This document shows, piece by piece, positions 33,822-43,123 of a DNA stretch of 64,000 nucleotides (position 1 is its first letter; each line of letters begins with the position of its first letter). The DNA is from Patulibacter minatonensis DSM 18081. Lineage in GTDB: Bacteria; Actinomycetota; Thermoleophilia; Solirubrobacterales; Solirubrobacteraceae. The translations under genes were made by a program, and so were the position numbers. The notes below the pieces were generated by a model, which saw only the letters and a list, made by a program, of their open reading frames with translations, did not search any database and was not told the origin of the DNA. The stretch is from NCBI RefSeq assembly GCF_000519325.1, contig NZ_KI912613.1:5216239-5280238 (forward strand), written 5' to 3'.

Positions 33822-35687
33822 ATGGCCGGCGACGCTCCCACGGACCCCGCGACCGACGAGCCACACCCCCTGCGGCGGCTCTGGGACCGCGCCACGCGCT
33901 TCCGTCCACGGATCGTCCTGGCGGTGGTCTCGACGGTCCTGAACAAGCTGTTCGACATCGCGCCGGAGCTCCTGATCGGCGTCGCGATCGACGTCGTCGT
34001 GCGCAAGGACGAGTCGTTCGTCGGCCAGCTCTTCGACGTGGCCGACCGCGAGGACCAGCTGCTGATCCTCGCCGGCCTGACCGTGATCGCCTGGGTGCTG
34101 GAGTCGGCGAGCGACTACCTGTCCGCCCGGCTCTGGCGCGGGCTCTCGCAGGACCTCCAGCACGACCTGCGCCTCGACGCCTACCGGCACGTGCAGGACC
34201 TCGACACCGCCTGGTTCGAGGACCGCGAGTCCGGCCGGCTGCTGACGGTGCTCAACGACGACGTCAACCAGCTCGAGCGGTTCCTGGACATCGGCGCCAG
34301 CAAGATCATCCTCACGGCGACGAACGTCGTCGCCGTCGGCGCGGTCTTCGTCGTCATCTCGCCGGTCCTGGCGCTCACGGCCTTCCTACCGATCCCGGTG
34401 ATCATCGCGGGATCGCTCCTGTTCCAGCGGCGCCTCGGCCCGCGGTACGAGGCGGTCCGCGACCGGGCCGGGCGTCTCGGCGGCCTGATCGGCGGCAACC
34501 TCGGCGGCATCGCGACGATCAAGGCGTTCGGCGCCGAGGACCGCGAGGCCGCGCGCGTCGAGGAGGCGTCCGCCGCGTACGCCACAGCCAACCGGCGCGC
34601 GATCGCCTACAGCTCCGCGTTCGTCCCGCTGATCCGCATGGCGATCCTCGCGGGCTTCATCCTCACGCTCGTCCTCGGCGGACGGGCGGCGCTCGACGGC
34701 TCGCTCGAGATCGGCCTCTACTCCGTCCTCGTGTTCATGACGCAGCGCCTGCTCTGGCCGCTGACCGAGCTCGGCGAGACGCTCGACCTCTACCAGCGCG
34801 GCGTCGCCTCGATCCGGCGCATCCTCGATCTCCTGGACACGCCGATCACGATCCGTCCCGGCGCCACCGAGCTCCCGCGGGGAGCGACCCTCACCCCGTT
34901 GCCGGTCCGCTTCGCCGACGTGCGCTTCTCCTACGGCGGGCGTCCCGGCGCCGTCGTCGCCGACGAGGACCGCATCCCCGTCCTCCACGGACTCGACATC
35001 GACGTCCCCGCCGGCCAGACGCACGCGATCGTCGGTGCGACGGGCGCGGGCAAGTCGACCGTGGTCAAGCTCCTCCTCCGGCTCTACGACCCCGACTCCG
35101 GCGACCTCACGGTCGGGGGCGTCCCCGCCGAGGACCTCTCGTTCGCGTCCCTGCGCGGCGCGATCGGCTACGTCGGCCAGGACACGTTCCTGTTCGACGG
35201 GACCGTCGCGGACAACCTCCGGTACGGCGCCCCGGACGCCGACCGGGACGCGCTCCGCCGGGCCGCCGAGCTCGCCGAGGCCCACGACTTCGTCTCGGCC
35301 CTCCCCCACGGCTACGACACGCCGGTCGGCGAGCGCGGCATCAAGCTCTCCGGCGGCCAGCGCCAGCGGCTGACGATCGCCCGAGCGCTCGTCCGCGACC
35401 CCGCGATCCTCGTGCTCGACGAGGCCACCAGCGCGGTCGACAACGAGACGGAGGCCGCGATCCAGCGCTCGCTGCTGCGGGTCGCGCACGACCGGACCAC
35501 GATCGTGATCGCCCACCGGCTGTCGACGATCCGGCACGCCGACCGGATCCACGTGATGGACCGCGGGGTCGTCGCGGAGGCCGGCACCCACGAGGAGCTC
35601 GTGGCCGCCGGCGGGCGCTACGCGGCGCTGTGGTCGGTCCAGACCGGCGAGGTCGCCGAGGGCCTGATCGGCCGCCCGGGCGCCTGA
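33822..35687 (+). CDS. ABC transporter, fused permease-ATPase (MsbA/MdlB-like exporter)
   Basis: 621 residues. A six-helix type 1 exporter membrane domain (about residues 30-340; [24 protein letters not shown] is the coupling-helix region) precedes one ATPase domain. Walker A is GATGAGKST near 407, the Q-loop is [10 protein letters not shown], the signature LSGGQRQRL, Walker [14 protein letters not shown], and the H-loop IAHRLST. Such half-transporters work as dimers, exporting lipids, peptides or drugs. The gene is alone, so it may homodimerise; no substrate clue is present. ATG 33822 is supported by TACCCT 6 bases upstream. A longer reading would cross the tRNA and is rejected. Confidence 0.93.
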   Translation: MAGDAPTDPATDEPHPLRRLWDRATRFRPRIVLAVVSTVLNKLFDIAPELLIGVAIDVVVRKDESFVGQLFDVADREDQLLILAGLTVIAWVLESASDYLSARLWRGLSQDLQHDLRLDAYRHVQDLDTAWFEDRESGRLLTVLNDDVNQLERFLDIGASKIILTATNVVAVGAVFVVISPVLALTAFLPIPVIIAGSLLFQRRLGPRYEAVRDRAGRLGGLIGGNLGGIATIKAFGAEDREAARVEEASAAYATANRRAIAYSSAFVPLIRMAILAGFILTLVLGGRAALDGSLEIGLYSVLVFMTQRLLWPLTELGETLDLYQRGVASIRRILDLLDTPITIRPGATELPRGATLTPLPVRFADVRFSYGGRPGAVVADEDRIPVLHGLDIDVPAGQTHAIVGATGAGKSTVVKLLLRLYDPDSGDLTVGGVPAEDLSFASLRGAIGYVGQDTFLFDGTVADNLRYGAPDADRDALRRAAELAEAHDFVSALPHGYDTPVGERGIKLSGGQRQRLTIARALVRDPAILVLDEATSAVDNETEAAIQRSLLRVAHDRTTIVIAHRLSTIRHADRIHVMDRGVVAEAGTHEELVAAGGRYAALWSVQTGEVAEGLIGRPGA

Positions 35688-35727
35688 CCCCCGGGGCGGC
35701 CGGGGTCGTCCAGGCGCCCGCGACCCG

Positions 35728-35758
35728 CGCCCGTCCGGCCGCCGCCGGCCGACGGGCG
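35728..35758. terminator. Hairpin between convergent genes (ABC exporter / small membrane protein)
   Basis: Arms CGCCCGT-C-CGGCC and GGCCG-ACGGGCG leave a GCCGCC loop, with one bulged base. It lies in the 118-base convergent gap. Confidence 0.5.
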
Positions 35759-35805
35759 GAGGACGAGGCCGGTCGCCCGGCGTGGCCGGGCCCGGCGGCG
35801 GAGCG

Positions 35806-36243
35806 TCAGACGGGGAGCCAGGCGCCCTCGGCGTTGCGGCCGAGGACGATCTCGTGGGTGCGCTCGCCGTCGGCGACGGTGAAGGTGGCGCGGTCGTTCG
35901 CGACACCCGGCTGGTCGTCGACGGAGACGAGGCTGAGGCCGACCGCGGACGGGTCGCTGATGCCCAGCGAGCGCGCCGCGTCGAGCGCGGCCGCGCGCAG
36001 CACCGCCGGGTCCCACCCCTCGTCGGCGGCGTGCGCCGCGGCGAGGGCCGAGTTGGCGGAGCGGATGCGCTCGTCGGTCAGGGCGCGCTGGGAGTCGTCG
36101 CGGCGGCGGCCGGCCACCCACCCGGTGAGGGCGAGGAGGCCGACGGCCGCCACGACGACGAGGAGCACCACCCCCACCACCGACACGGCCAGTGGCACGT
36201 GGCCGGTCGGATCGAGGAGGGTGGTGGACAGCGCGGCCGACAT
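35806..36243 (-). CDS. Small single-pass membrane protein, unknown function
   Basis: 145 residues from ATG 36243. A hydrophobic helix (HVPLAVSVVGVVLLVVVAAVGLLAL) near residues 15-40 is followed by a basic segment (GRRRDDSQRALTDERIRSANSALAAAHAADEG) and a small alpha/beta C-terminal domain (VGLSLVSVDDQPGVANDRATFTVADGERTHEIVLG). No family is recognised. The C-terminal region has a beta-sandwich-like rhythm, as in small sensor domains. TAGCAT lies 7 bases before ATG 36243, favouring it over ATG 36252, which overlaps the hexamer. It sits just downstream of the SigH-like gene on the same strand, but has its own promoter-like element. Confidence 0.55.
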   Translation of the reverse strand: MSAALSTTLLDPTGHVPLAVSVVGVVLLVVVAAVGLLALTGWVAGRRRDDSQRALTDERIRSANSALAAAHAADEGWDPAVLRAAALDAARSLGISDPSAVGLSLVSVDDQPGVANDRATFTVADGERTHEIVLGRNAEGAWLPV

Positions 36244-36250
36244 GGCGCGC

Positions 36251-36256
36251 ATGCTA
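36251..36256 (-). promoter_or_regulatory. -10 hexamer for the small membrane protein gene
   Basis: Minus-strand TAGCAT lies 7 bases before ATG 36243. Confidence 0.4.
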
Positions 36257-36315
36257 GACGGCGGACGCGCCCGACGTGGCGCGTTGCCGCTCGGCCCGTG
36301 GGCGCGGGACGACGC

Positions 36316-36978
36316 TCAGGCGACGACCCGGAGCGGCACGCGCTCGCGCTCGCGCAGGAAGTCGCCGATCTTGCGCTTGACGCGCTGGAGGGCGTTGTCG
36401 ACCCGCTTGGTGTCGGAGCCGAGGCGCTCGGCGATCTCCTCGTAGGAGCGGCCGCGCAGGTACAGGGCGAGGACGCGTGACTCGAGGTCCGACAGGAGCT
36501 CGGGGACGGAGGACACGAGGGCACGGAGCTCGTCGCGGTCCACCGCGAGCCGGGCTGGGTCGTGCTTCTGCGGGCCCGGGATGACGTCGTGCATCGTGCT
36601 CTCGCCCTCCGACGCCCCGGGGGGCGGCGAGGACAGGGACACGGCGTCGTTGAGGAGCTTCGCCTTGTGCCGGTTGTCGGCCTTGATCGCGGTGATCATC
36701 CGCCGCGTGATGCAGAGCTCCGCGAAGTTCCGGAAGCTCGACTCGCGGTCGGTCCGGAAGTCGCGGATCGCCTCGTACAGGCCCATGAGCCCGTACTGGA
36801 TGAGGTCGTCGCGGTCGCCGCCGCTCAGGAAGAAGGAACTCGCCTTCATCCGGACGAATCCCTGGTACCGCTTGATCAAGCGGGTCGTTGCGACCTCGTC
36901 GCCACGCTTCGCACGGGCGATGAGGAACCCATCCTCAACCTGACGCTGAGAGTTAGGGTTGGTCTTGAGTTGTGCCAC
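36316..36978 (-). CDS. SigH-like (sigma-30) alternative RNA polymerase sigma factor
   Basis: 220 residues. Region 2 reads FLIARAKRGDEVATTRLIKRYQGFVRMKASSFFLSGGDRDDLIQYGLMGLYEAIRDFR, then ESSFRNFAELCITRRMITAIKADNR. This is very close to the SigH/Spo0H branch. Region 4 (ELLSDLESRVLALYLRGRSYEEIAERLGSDTKRVDNALQRVKRKI) has a helix-turn-helix. No region 1.1 or 3 is visible. In firmicutes SigH drives early sporulation and competence; in this lineage its regulon is not established. GTG 36978 has a good ribosome site (GAAAGG, six bases upstream). It is separated by 166 bases from rlmB, which ends upstream. Confidence 0.9.
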   Translation of the reverse strand: MAQLKTNPNSQRQVEDGFLIARAKRGDEVATTRLIKRYQGFVRMKASSFFLSGGDRDDLIQYGLMGLYEAIRDFRTDRESSFRNFAELCITRRMITAIKADNRHKAKLLNDAVSLSSPPPGASEGESTMHDVIPGPQKHDPARLAVDRDELRALVSSVPELLSDLESRVLALYLRGRSYEEIAERLGSDTKRVDNALQRVKRKIGDFLRERERVPLRVVA

Positions 36979-37144
36979 GAGATGCCTTTCCGACCGCCTC
37001 CACGCGGTCTTGAAGCCTCGTAACGCGCGCCTCCCTCGGCGCTATGAGCTGACTTGGTGCTGCTGTCCTCGTCGTGATCGGTTTCCCCGAGGGCCCGGTC
37101 TAGACCTGAGGTCGACGGTCACGACGCGGTGACTGTGACAGAAC

Positions 37145-38329
37145 TTATGTCCCCCTGTCAACCCGATCTCGCTGTTGCAAGATCGCGTACAGGAGGGCGG
37201 CGCTCGCAGCCCCCACGTTGAGGCTGTCCAGGCGGCCCCGCAGGGGCAGTGCGACGAGCGCGTCGCAGGTCGAGGCTACTCGAGGCCTGAGGCCGGTGCC
37301 CTCGGCGCCCATCACGAGCACCATCCCGCCCGTGTAGTCGGGCTGCGTGTAGTCGACGGCGCCGGCCTCGCGCCCGGCCGCGCCGTAGACCCAGGCGCCT
37401 CCCTCTTTGGCCTCGGCGAGCGCGTCGGCCAGGTTCCGCGCCTGGACCACCTTGAGGTGCTCGGTGGCGCCCGCGGACGCCTTCACGGCGGCCGGGGTCA
37501 CCTCGGCGGCGCGATGGCGGCAGATGATCATCCCCGTCGCCCCCACGCACTCGGCGGTGCGGGCGATCGCCCCGAGGTTCTGCGGGTCCTGGACCTCGTC
37601 GAGCGCCACGATCAGCGGCGACGGGACGGCCAGGAGCTCGGCGAGCTCGACGTACGGGTACGGATCGACGGCCGCCACGACGCCCTGGTGGTCCGGGGAG
37701 CCGGCCAGCGTCGTCAGCGCGTCGGCGTCCGCGAGGCGGACGTCCTCGCCCTCGAGCCACTCCTCCGCCGACGCGGTCGCCGAGGTGGCGTAGAGGGCCC
37801 GGACGGTGCGGCGGTCGGCGCGCAGGACCTCGTGGACCGCGTTGCGGCCGTAGAGGAGCTGGCCCTCGAGGGCCATGTCGCGTGGCAGCGGCGGCGCATC
37901 GGCCCCCGCGCGGTCCTCCCGGCGCGGACCGCGATCGTCGCGGCGCGGACCGCGGTCGTCGCGGCCGGACGAGGCGCCACCCTTCGGCGGGCGACCGCCA
38001 GGCTTCCCGCCCGGTCCGCGTCGGCGGCCGGGGCCCGCCGCGTCGTCACGACCTGCGGCGGACGGCGGCGGGATCTTCCCGGCCTTCCGCGCCTTCCAGT
38101 AGTCCGGCCCGCGCTGGTCGCCCCAGTACCCCTCGCCGCGAGGATCCGGTGCACCCGGCGCCGGCGGCTTGTTGCCCTTCCGGCCACCCTCGGCGCGGCG
38201 CGCGTCACGCGCGGCCTTGCCGCCCTTGAGGTTCGCCGCGCGGCGGGCGTCGCGCGACTCGGCGCCCGACCCCTTGCCGCCCGGCCGGTCGCCGCGGGAT
38301 CCCCCGCCGCCCTTCGGCTTCGGTGCCAT
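37145..38329 (-). CDS. rlmB: 23S rRNA 2'-O-methyltransferase (RlmB/SpoU family) with long disordered N-terminus
   Basis: 394 residues. The last 245 are a SpoU-type RNA 2'-O-ribose methyltransferase with a substrate-binding domain (GQLLYGRNAVHEVL) and a SPOUT knot. Motif 1 is LDEVQDPQNLGAIARTAE, motif 2 MVLVMGAEGTGLRP, and motif 3 VALPLRGRLDSLNVGAASA. RlmB methylates G2251 (E. coli numbering) in 23S rRNA. The first 150 residues are Gly/Arg/Asp/Lys-rich with repeats such as DDRGPRRDDRGPRRE. Actinobacterial homologues often have a basic extension, but this one is long. The ATG follows the cysS stop by five bases, with GGAAGG nine bases upstream; the cysS-rlmB order is conserved in mycobacteria. 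Confidence 0.9.
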   Translation of the reverse strand: MAPKPKGGGGSRGDRPGGKGSGAESRDARRAANLKGGKAARDARRAEGGRKGNKPPAPGAPDPRGEGYWGDQRGPDYWKARKAGKIPPPSAAGRDDAAGPGRRRGPGGKPGGRPPKGGASSGRDDRGPRRDDRGPRREDRAGADAPPLPRDMALEGQLLYGRNAVHEVLRADRRTVRALYATSATASAEEWLEGEDVRLADADALTTLAGSPDHQGVVAAVDPYPYVELAELLAVPSPLIVALDEVQDPQNLGAIARTAECVGATGMIICRHRAAEVTPAAVKASAGATEHLKVVQARNLADALAEAKEGGAWVYGAAGREAGAVDYTQPDYTGGMVLVMGAEGTGLRPRVASTCDALVALPLRGRLDSLNVGAASAALLYAILQQRDRVDRGT

Positions 38330-38334
38330 GGTGG

Positions 38335-39708
38335 TCAGCCTTCCGTTCGTACGAGTTCGGCGCCCGAGGCGCCGTCGCGGACGGTCCAGCCGTCCGCCGC
38401 GAGCGCGTCGCGGATCTCGTCCGCACGCGCCCAGTCCTTCGCCGCCCGCGCCGCGCCGCGCTCGCGCAGGAGCGCCAGCGCCCGGTCGTCGGGCCCGTCC
38501 TCGGTGGCCGGGTCGAGCAGGCCGTCGAGCGCCAGCACCGCGAGCATCTCGCGCAGCCGGTCGTCCCCGACGGTCTCCCCCGCGGCGGTCCGCCGGTTGG
38601 CCTCGCGCACCCAGGACCACAGGTGGCCGAGCGCGCGGGCGGTGTTGAAGTCGTCGGCGAGCGCCGCGAAGAACGCGTCGGACTCGCCCTGCAGGTCGTC
38701 GGGGGACGGTCCCGGCTCCAGCACGCGCCCGATCTCCCGAAGTCGCCGCACGCCGGCCCGGGCCTGCGCGATCGAGTCGTCGGCCCAGTTCAGCGGCTGC
38801 CGGTAGTGCGAGGACGCGAACAGCAGCACGAGTGCGTCGCGCCCGATCTCGTCCAGTGCCTCGTGGAGCGGGGTGATGTTGCCGACGGACTTCGACATCT
38901 TCGCGCCGCGCAGCTCGATCATGCCGGTGTGCATCCACAGGGCGGCGAGCTCGGCGTCGCGGGCGCAGCGGGTCTGCGCGGCCTCGTTCTCGTGGTGCGG
39001 GAAGACCAGGTCGTTGCCCCCGCCGTGGATCTCGAACCCGACGCCGAGGGCCTCCTCGGCCATCGCGGAGCACTCGATGTGCCAGCCGGGCCGGCCGCGC
39101 CCCCACGGCGTGTCCCACGCCGTGTCCTCGCCCGGCTTCGTGGCCTTCCAGAGCGCGAAGTCCAACGGGTCCTGCTTCAGGCGCAGGCCGACCGGATCGT
39201 CTCCCTCGCCCTGGTCCATCCGGTCGACGTCGCGGCGCGACAGCGAGCCGTACCGGGTGTCGGCGCGGACCCGGAAGTAGACGTCGCCCTCGGCCACGTA
39301 GGCGGCATCGCGAGCGATCAGGTCCTCGATCAGCGCGACGATCGCCGGCATCGACGTCGTTGCCAGCGGCTCGAGGTCCGGGCGCCCGAGCTGCAGCCGG
39401 TCGGTGTCGGCGCGGTAGTGCGCCCCCATCTCCTCGGCGAGCGCGGTCGACGCGACGCCCTGGCGGGTCGCGGCCGCGTAGATCTTGTCGTTGACGTCGG
39501 TGAGGTTCGCGACGAGCGTGACCGCGTAGCCCTCGTGGACGAGGAACCGCTTGAAGAGGGCGAAGACCACGAACGGCCGCGCGTTGCCGACGTGGATCCG
39601 GTTGTAGACCGTCGGCCCGCAGGCGTAGATGCCGACCGCGCCGGGCACGCGCGGACGGAGTTCCTGGAGCTCCCCGCTCGCGGTGTCGTGGATCCTGATC
39701 GTGCGCAC
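38335..39708 (-). CDS. cysS: Cysteinyl-tRNA synthetase
   Basis: 457 residues. This class I synthetase has the zinc-site/HIGH region YACGPTVYNRIHVGNARP near residue 30, GWHIECSAMA and PHHENEAAQT in the catalytic domain, and the KMSKS loop GAKMSKSVGN near 260. A helical anticodon-binding tail follows. It charges tRNA-Cys. The start is GTG 39708 (GTG 39714 is two codons longer). The protein begins RTIRIHDTASGELQEL, as in the family. It precedes rlmB by five bases. It is separated from ispF by a three-gene envelope module that interrupts the usual ispF-cysS adjacency. Confidence 0.94.
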   Translation of the reverse strand: MRTIRIHDTASGELQELRPRVPGAVGIYACGPTVYNRIHVGNARPFVVFALFKRFLVHEGYAVTLVANLTDVNDKIYAAATRQGVASTALAEEMGAHYRADTDRLQLGRPDLEPLATTSMPAIVALIEDLIARDAAYVAEGDVYFRVRADTRYGSLSRRDVDRMDQGEGDDPVGLRLKQDPLDFALWKATKPGEDTAWDTPWGRGRPGWHIECSAMAEEALGVGFEIHGGGNDLVFPHHENEAAQTRCARDAELAALWMHTGMIELRGAKMSKSVGNITPLHEALDEIGRDALVLLFASSHYRQPLNWADDSIAQARAGVRRLREIGRVLEPGPSPDDLQGESDAFFAALADDFNTARALGHLWSWVREANRRTAAGETVGDDRLREMLAVLALDGLLDPATEDGPDDRALALLRERGAARAAKDWARADEIRDALAADGWTVRDGASGAELVRTEG

Positions 39709-39777
39709 GACCACCCAGGGTATCCGGCGCCGTGCGCGCCCACCCCCGCGGTCGCCGGGCACCCGTCCCGGAACGAC

Positions 39778-39802
39778 GACGACCGCCCGGAGGGCGGCCG
39801 TC
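39778..39802 (-). terminator. Hairpin terminator after the FAD oxidoreductase gene
   Basis: Eleven-base arms (39778-39788 / 39792-39802), one non-Watson-Crick pair and a 3-base loop lie about 50 bases past the stop at 39854. The hairpin separates the glycan module from cysS-rlmB. Confidence 0.55.
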
Positions 39803-39853
39803 GAGGACCTGCGTCGCGGTGCCCGGCGACCGCCGGACCGCGACGGCGGAGGA

Positions 39854-41401
39854 TCAGTCGCCGGAGACGCTCTCGGACGTCTTGATGGCGACCTCGTCGT
39901 GGGCCCCGATCTCGCCCGACGGGGTCTTGCCCGCCTGGTACGGGTACGGCGACTGCTTCGTGTCGCCCTCCTCGAGGTACTCGTCCTCGGCGTTGACCTC
40001 CCAGAGGTCGTGGTCCTCGCCGTAGAGGTTGTCGACGGCACGCATCGACGTGAGCATCGAGTGGTCGGAGTTGTTGTAGCGGTGCAGCCCGTTGCGGCCG
40101 ACCTGCTGCAGGTTCTCGATCGAGGAGACCCAGCGCTTGATCGTCTGGACGTTCTCGGCGTACCCGTCGACGTAGTCGGGGTAGGCCTTCGGGACGCGGA
40201 CGACGTAGCCCTTGACGACCTGGCCGGGCTTCGAGAGCCCGATCTCCTGGAGCTCCTTCGTGGCGAGCTTCACGAGGTCCTCGTCGGACGACGTCCAGAG
40301 GTCGTCGCCCTCGAAGCAGAAGTACTCCATGCCGACGCAGGCCTTGGTCTCGTCCGGGACCATCCAGGGGCTCCACGAGCGGAAGTTCTGGACGCGGCCG
40401 ACGATGACGCCGGGCTCGTGGATGTAGATCCAGTTGTCCGGGAACGGGTCCTCGCCGTCCAGGATCAGGGAGACCGTCAGGAAGTCGCGGTAGCGGAGCG
40501 CCTCGGCGGCGGCGACGACCTCGGCCGGCGCGCCCTCCGTCATGCGCAGCAGGTTGCGCAGCGGCAGCGAGGAGACGACGTTGCCGAAGTCGGTGATGGT
40601 CTCGCCGTTCACCGTGATCTCGGTGATGCGGTTCCCCTCGAGCTTCATGCGCTCGATCGGGCTCTCCATCTCGATGGACCCACCGCGCGACTCGATCGCG
40701 TTGGTCATCTTCTCCCACATCTGGCCGGGGCCGTAGCGGGGGTAGTCGAACTCGGTGATCAGCGTCTTGATCTCGCCGTTCTTCGACGGGAAGAACGCGT
40801 CCTTGGCCGCCGTCATGAACGACAGGCCCTTGATGCGCTGGGCGGCCCAGTCGGCCGTCATCTCGCTGGCCGGCCGGCCCCAGACCTTCTCCGTGTACGT
40901 CTTGAAGAAGTGCTCGTAGAGGCGCTTGCCGAAGCGGGCGGACACCCACTCCTCGAGCGAGGCCTCGGGCTTGCGGCGGAACGGCTTCTTGACGAGCGCC
41001 CAGAGGTACGAGAAGCCCGAGCGCGTCAGCTCGACGGGGCCGAGCTTCTTGATGACGTCCATCCCGTTGAGGGGGTAGTCGAGGAACTTGCCGTTCCAGA
41101 AGATGCGGGACATCCGCGGGCGGCGCAGGAACTCGTCGCCCATGATCTCGTACCAGAGGTCCTCGACCTCGCGCACCTTCGTGAAGAAGCGGTGCCCGCC
41201 GAGGTCGAAGCGGTAGCCGTCGCGCACGACGGTCATCGCGATGCCGCCGACCTGGTCCGCGGCCTCGTAGACGACGACGTCCGCATCGCGCTTGGCGAGG
41301 AGGTAGCCGGCCGTCAGGCCGGCCGGGCCACCGCCGATCACCATGGTGCGCCCCTCGGGCGCGGTGGGGGTGTTCGAAGGCGATGTGGTGCCGTCGTGCA
41401 T
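39854..41401 (-). CDS. FAD-dependent oxidoreductase, amine-oxidase/UDP-galactopyranose-mutase-like
   Basis: 515 residues from ATG 41401, with a good ribosome site (AGGAG, six bases upstream). The FAD loop is MVIGGGPAGLTAGYLLAKRDADVVVYEA (near 25-50). RFDLGGHRFFTKVREVEDLW, KTYTEKVWGRPASEM and the C-terminal GLHRYNNSDHSMLTSMRAV place it with COG1232-type NAD(P)/FAD oxidoreductases, which include UDP-galactopyranose-mutase-like and protoporphyrinogen-oxidase-like enzymes. The two upstream genes encode glycosyltransferase-like membrane proteins, so an envelope-glycan precursor is the likely substrate. That is inference; the exact reaction cannot be read from the sequence. Confidence 0.85.
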   Translation of the reverse strand: MHDGTTSPSNTPTAPEGRTMVIGGGPAGLTAGYLLAKRDADVVVYEAADQVGGIAMTVVRDGYRFDLGGHRFFTKVREVEDLWYEIMGDEFLRRPRMSRIFWNGKFLDYPLNGMDVIKKLGPVELTRSGFSYLWALVKKPFRRKPEASLEEWVSARFGKRLYEHFFKTYTEKVWGRPASEMTADWAAQRIKGLSFMTAAKDAFFPSKNGEIKTLITEFDYPRYGPGQMWEKMTNAIESRGGSIEMESPIERMKLEGNRITEITVNGETITDFGNVVSSLPLRNLLRMTEGAPAEVVAAAEALRYRDFLTVSLILDGEDPFPDNWIYIHEPGVIVGRVQNFRSWSPWMVPDETKACVGMEYFCFEGDDLWTSSDEDLVKLATKELQEIGLSKPGQVVKGYVVRVPKAYPDYVDGYAENVQTIKRWVSSIENLQQVGRNGLHRYNNSDHSMLTSMRAVDNLYGEDHDLWEVNAEDEYLEEGDTKQSPYPYQAGKTPSGEIGAHDEVAIKTSESVSGD

Positions 41402-41467
41402 CGGGACTCCTACGGTCGGGGTGCGTTCAGCAAGGTCTAGGACCTCTACCCGCAACCCGAGGAAAGG

Positions 41468-43123
41468 TCACGGCCGAACGGTGAAGAGTACGCCAAAATC
41501 GCCCGCACCCGGTCCGATGACGGGTCGACGACCCACCATCCGGAGTCGCGGGTCGGCCAGGAGCAGCGATCTCCACGCTCGTGTGCGATCGGCCACGAGG
41601 CGCGTCCACGGGCCCGTCCAGTTGCCGCGGGAGACCACCGGGAGCACCAGGAGGATCGACGATCCCGGCTTCTGCGCGCGGATCAGACGGTCGGCGACGA
41701 CCCACGGCTCCGCGGCCTTCAGGCGGTCGAGCCCGTGCCGCCAGTCGAAGATCCGGACGTCCTTCTGCGGCCCGATCGACGTGGCGTAGTTGACGCCGGA
41801 CGGGACCCCGTTGTGCCGCAGGCCGTAGGCGATCACCGGCAGCTGCTCCGGGTGCACGCTGATCACGAGGTCGCCGGACCGCAGCTCCGGTGCGGTCGCC
41901 TTGACCATGGCCTCCGGCGTCGCCTTGTTGTTCAGGCGCGTGCCCTGGGTGCTCGTGCCCCAGACGACGAGGAGGATCAGCAGCACCGCGAGCGGTGCCC
42001 GTCCCGAGCGCGTCAGGAGCAGCCCGCCGAGGATCACGGCAGGGCCGATCAGGACCCCCATGTAGCGGCTGGCCCACGCCGGGCTGATGAGCGACGCCAC
42101 CCAGGCGAAGAGCAGGGTCGAGACGAACATCACGCCGAGCACGACCGCGTGCTGCAGGAGCGTCCCGGCCTCGGCGGGCTCGGCGACGGCGGGGCCCGTC
42201 GTCCGGCGGCTGCGGGCGGCGATCAGGACGCTCGCGCCGAAGATCCCCGTGCAGAGGAAGATCGCGGCGGGGACGCTCGGCTGGGCGATCGACGCGGCCC
42301 CCTCGACCGCCATCTGGAACGTCGGCTTCAGCGACCACGGCGCGCCGGTCTCGCTCGCCTGCTTGGCGAGGATCGGGACCCACGGGGCCCACGCGATCGC
42401 CGCGGCGAGGTGGACGAGGAAGCCGATCTTCACGACGCGGACGCGCGCGGCACGGTCGGACTGCATCAGGGCGCGCGTGCCGACCGCCAGGACGCTGCCG
42501 CCGACGAGGAAGACGCCCCACGTGTGGGTGTAGAGGAGGACGATCAGGACGCCGGCGGTCGCGATCTGGACCTTCCGGGCGCCCTCGTCGAAGAGCCGCA
42601 GGTGGAGCCCGGCCACCAGCACGGAGAGGAACGCCACCAGCGAGTACATCCGGGTCTCCTGCCCGAAGTACGTGAGGTACGGCAGGGTGGCGGCCACCGC
42701 GGTCGCGCCGAGCGCCACGCGGATGCCCAGCGGCCGGCGCGTCAGCAGGTACGTGGCCGGGATCGTCAGCAGCGAGAACAACGTCGACAGCGTGTGCGCC
42801 GCCGCGACGGAGTCGCCGAACAGCGACAGCCAGACGTTGAGCAGCAGGTAGTAGACCGGCGGGTTCCCGTCGAGGCGCAGCGCCGACGGGATCTCGGTGA
42901 ACGGGAAATGCGCGACGCCGACGCTGATTCCCTCGTCGATCCAGAACGGCGCGTCGAGGTTGCGGGTCCGCAGGTACGCGGACCACAGGAACAGCAGGAG
43001 GACGGTGACCGGCGCTCCCCGGCCGACGAACCACGCGACCGTGCGCGAGGCCTTCCGGCCGGCCACGCCGAGGTGGTCCGACGAGGGCGGGGTCCCGGTG
43101 GCGTCGGGCGTCGTGGAGCTCAT
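41468..43123 (-). CDS. GT-C (ArnT/PMT-like) membrane glycosyltransferase
   Basis: 551 residues with about ten to twelve membrane helices. The first extracytoplasmic loop has the Asp-Glu catalytic pair of GT39/GT83-type enzymes (APFWIDEGISVGVAHF). NPPVYYLLLNVWLSLFGDS and LTYFGQETRMYSL are also typical. The C-terminal 110 residues are an extracytoplasmic domain. It uses a lipid-linked sugar to modify an acceptor outside the membrane. The acceptor is unknown. Its ATG overlaps the stop of the upstream membrane protein (ATGA), and the FAD oxidoreductase follows after about 65 bases, so the three form one unit. Confidence 0.83.
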   Translation of the reverse strand: MSSTTPDATGTPPSSDHLGVAGRKASRTVAWFVGRGAPVTVLLLFLWSAYLRTRNLDAPFWIDEGISVGVAHFPFTEIPSALRLDGNPPVYYLLLNVWLSLFGDSVAAAHTLSTLFSLLTIPATYLLTRRPLGIRVALGATAVAATLPYLTYFGQETRMYSLVAFLSVLVAGLHLRLFDEGARKVQIATAGVLIVLLYTHTWGVFLVGGSVLAVGTRALMQSDRAARVRVVKIGFLVHLAAAIAWAPWVPILAKQASETGAPWSLKPTFQMAVEGAASIAQPSVPAAIFLCTGIFGASVLIAARSRRTTGPAVAEPAEAGTLLQHAVVLGVMFVSTLLFAWVASLISPAWASRYMGVLIGPAVILGGLLLTRSGRAPLAVLLILLVVWGTSTQGTRLNNKATPEAMVKATAPELRSGDLVISVHPEQLPVIAYGLRHNGVPSGVNYATSIGPQKDVRIFDWRHGLDRLKAAEPWVVADRLIRAQKPGSSILLVLPVVSRGNWTGPWTRLVADRTRAWRSLLLADPRLRMVGRRPVIGPGAGDFGVLFTVRP

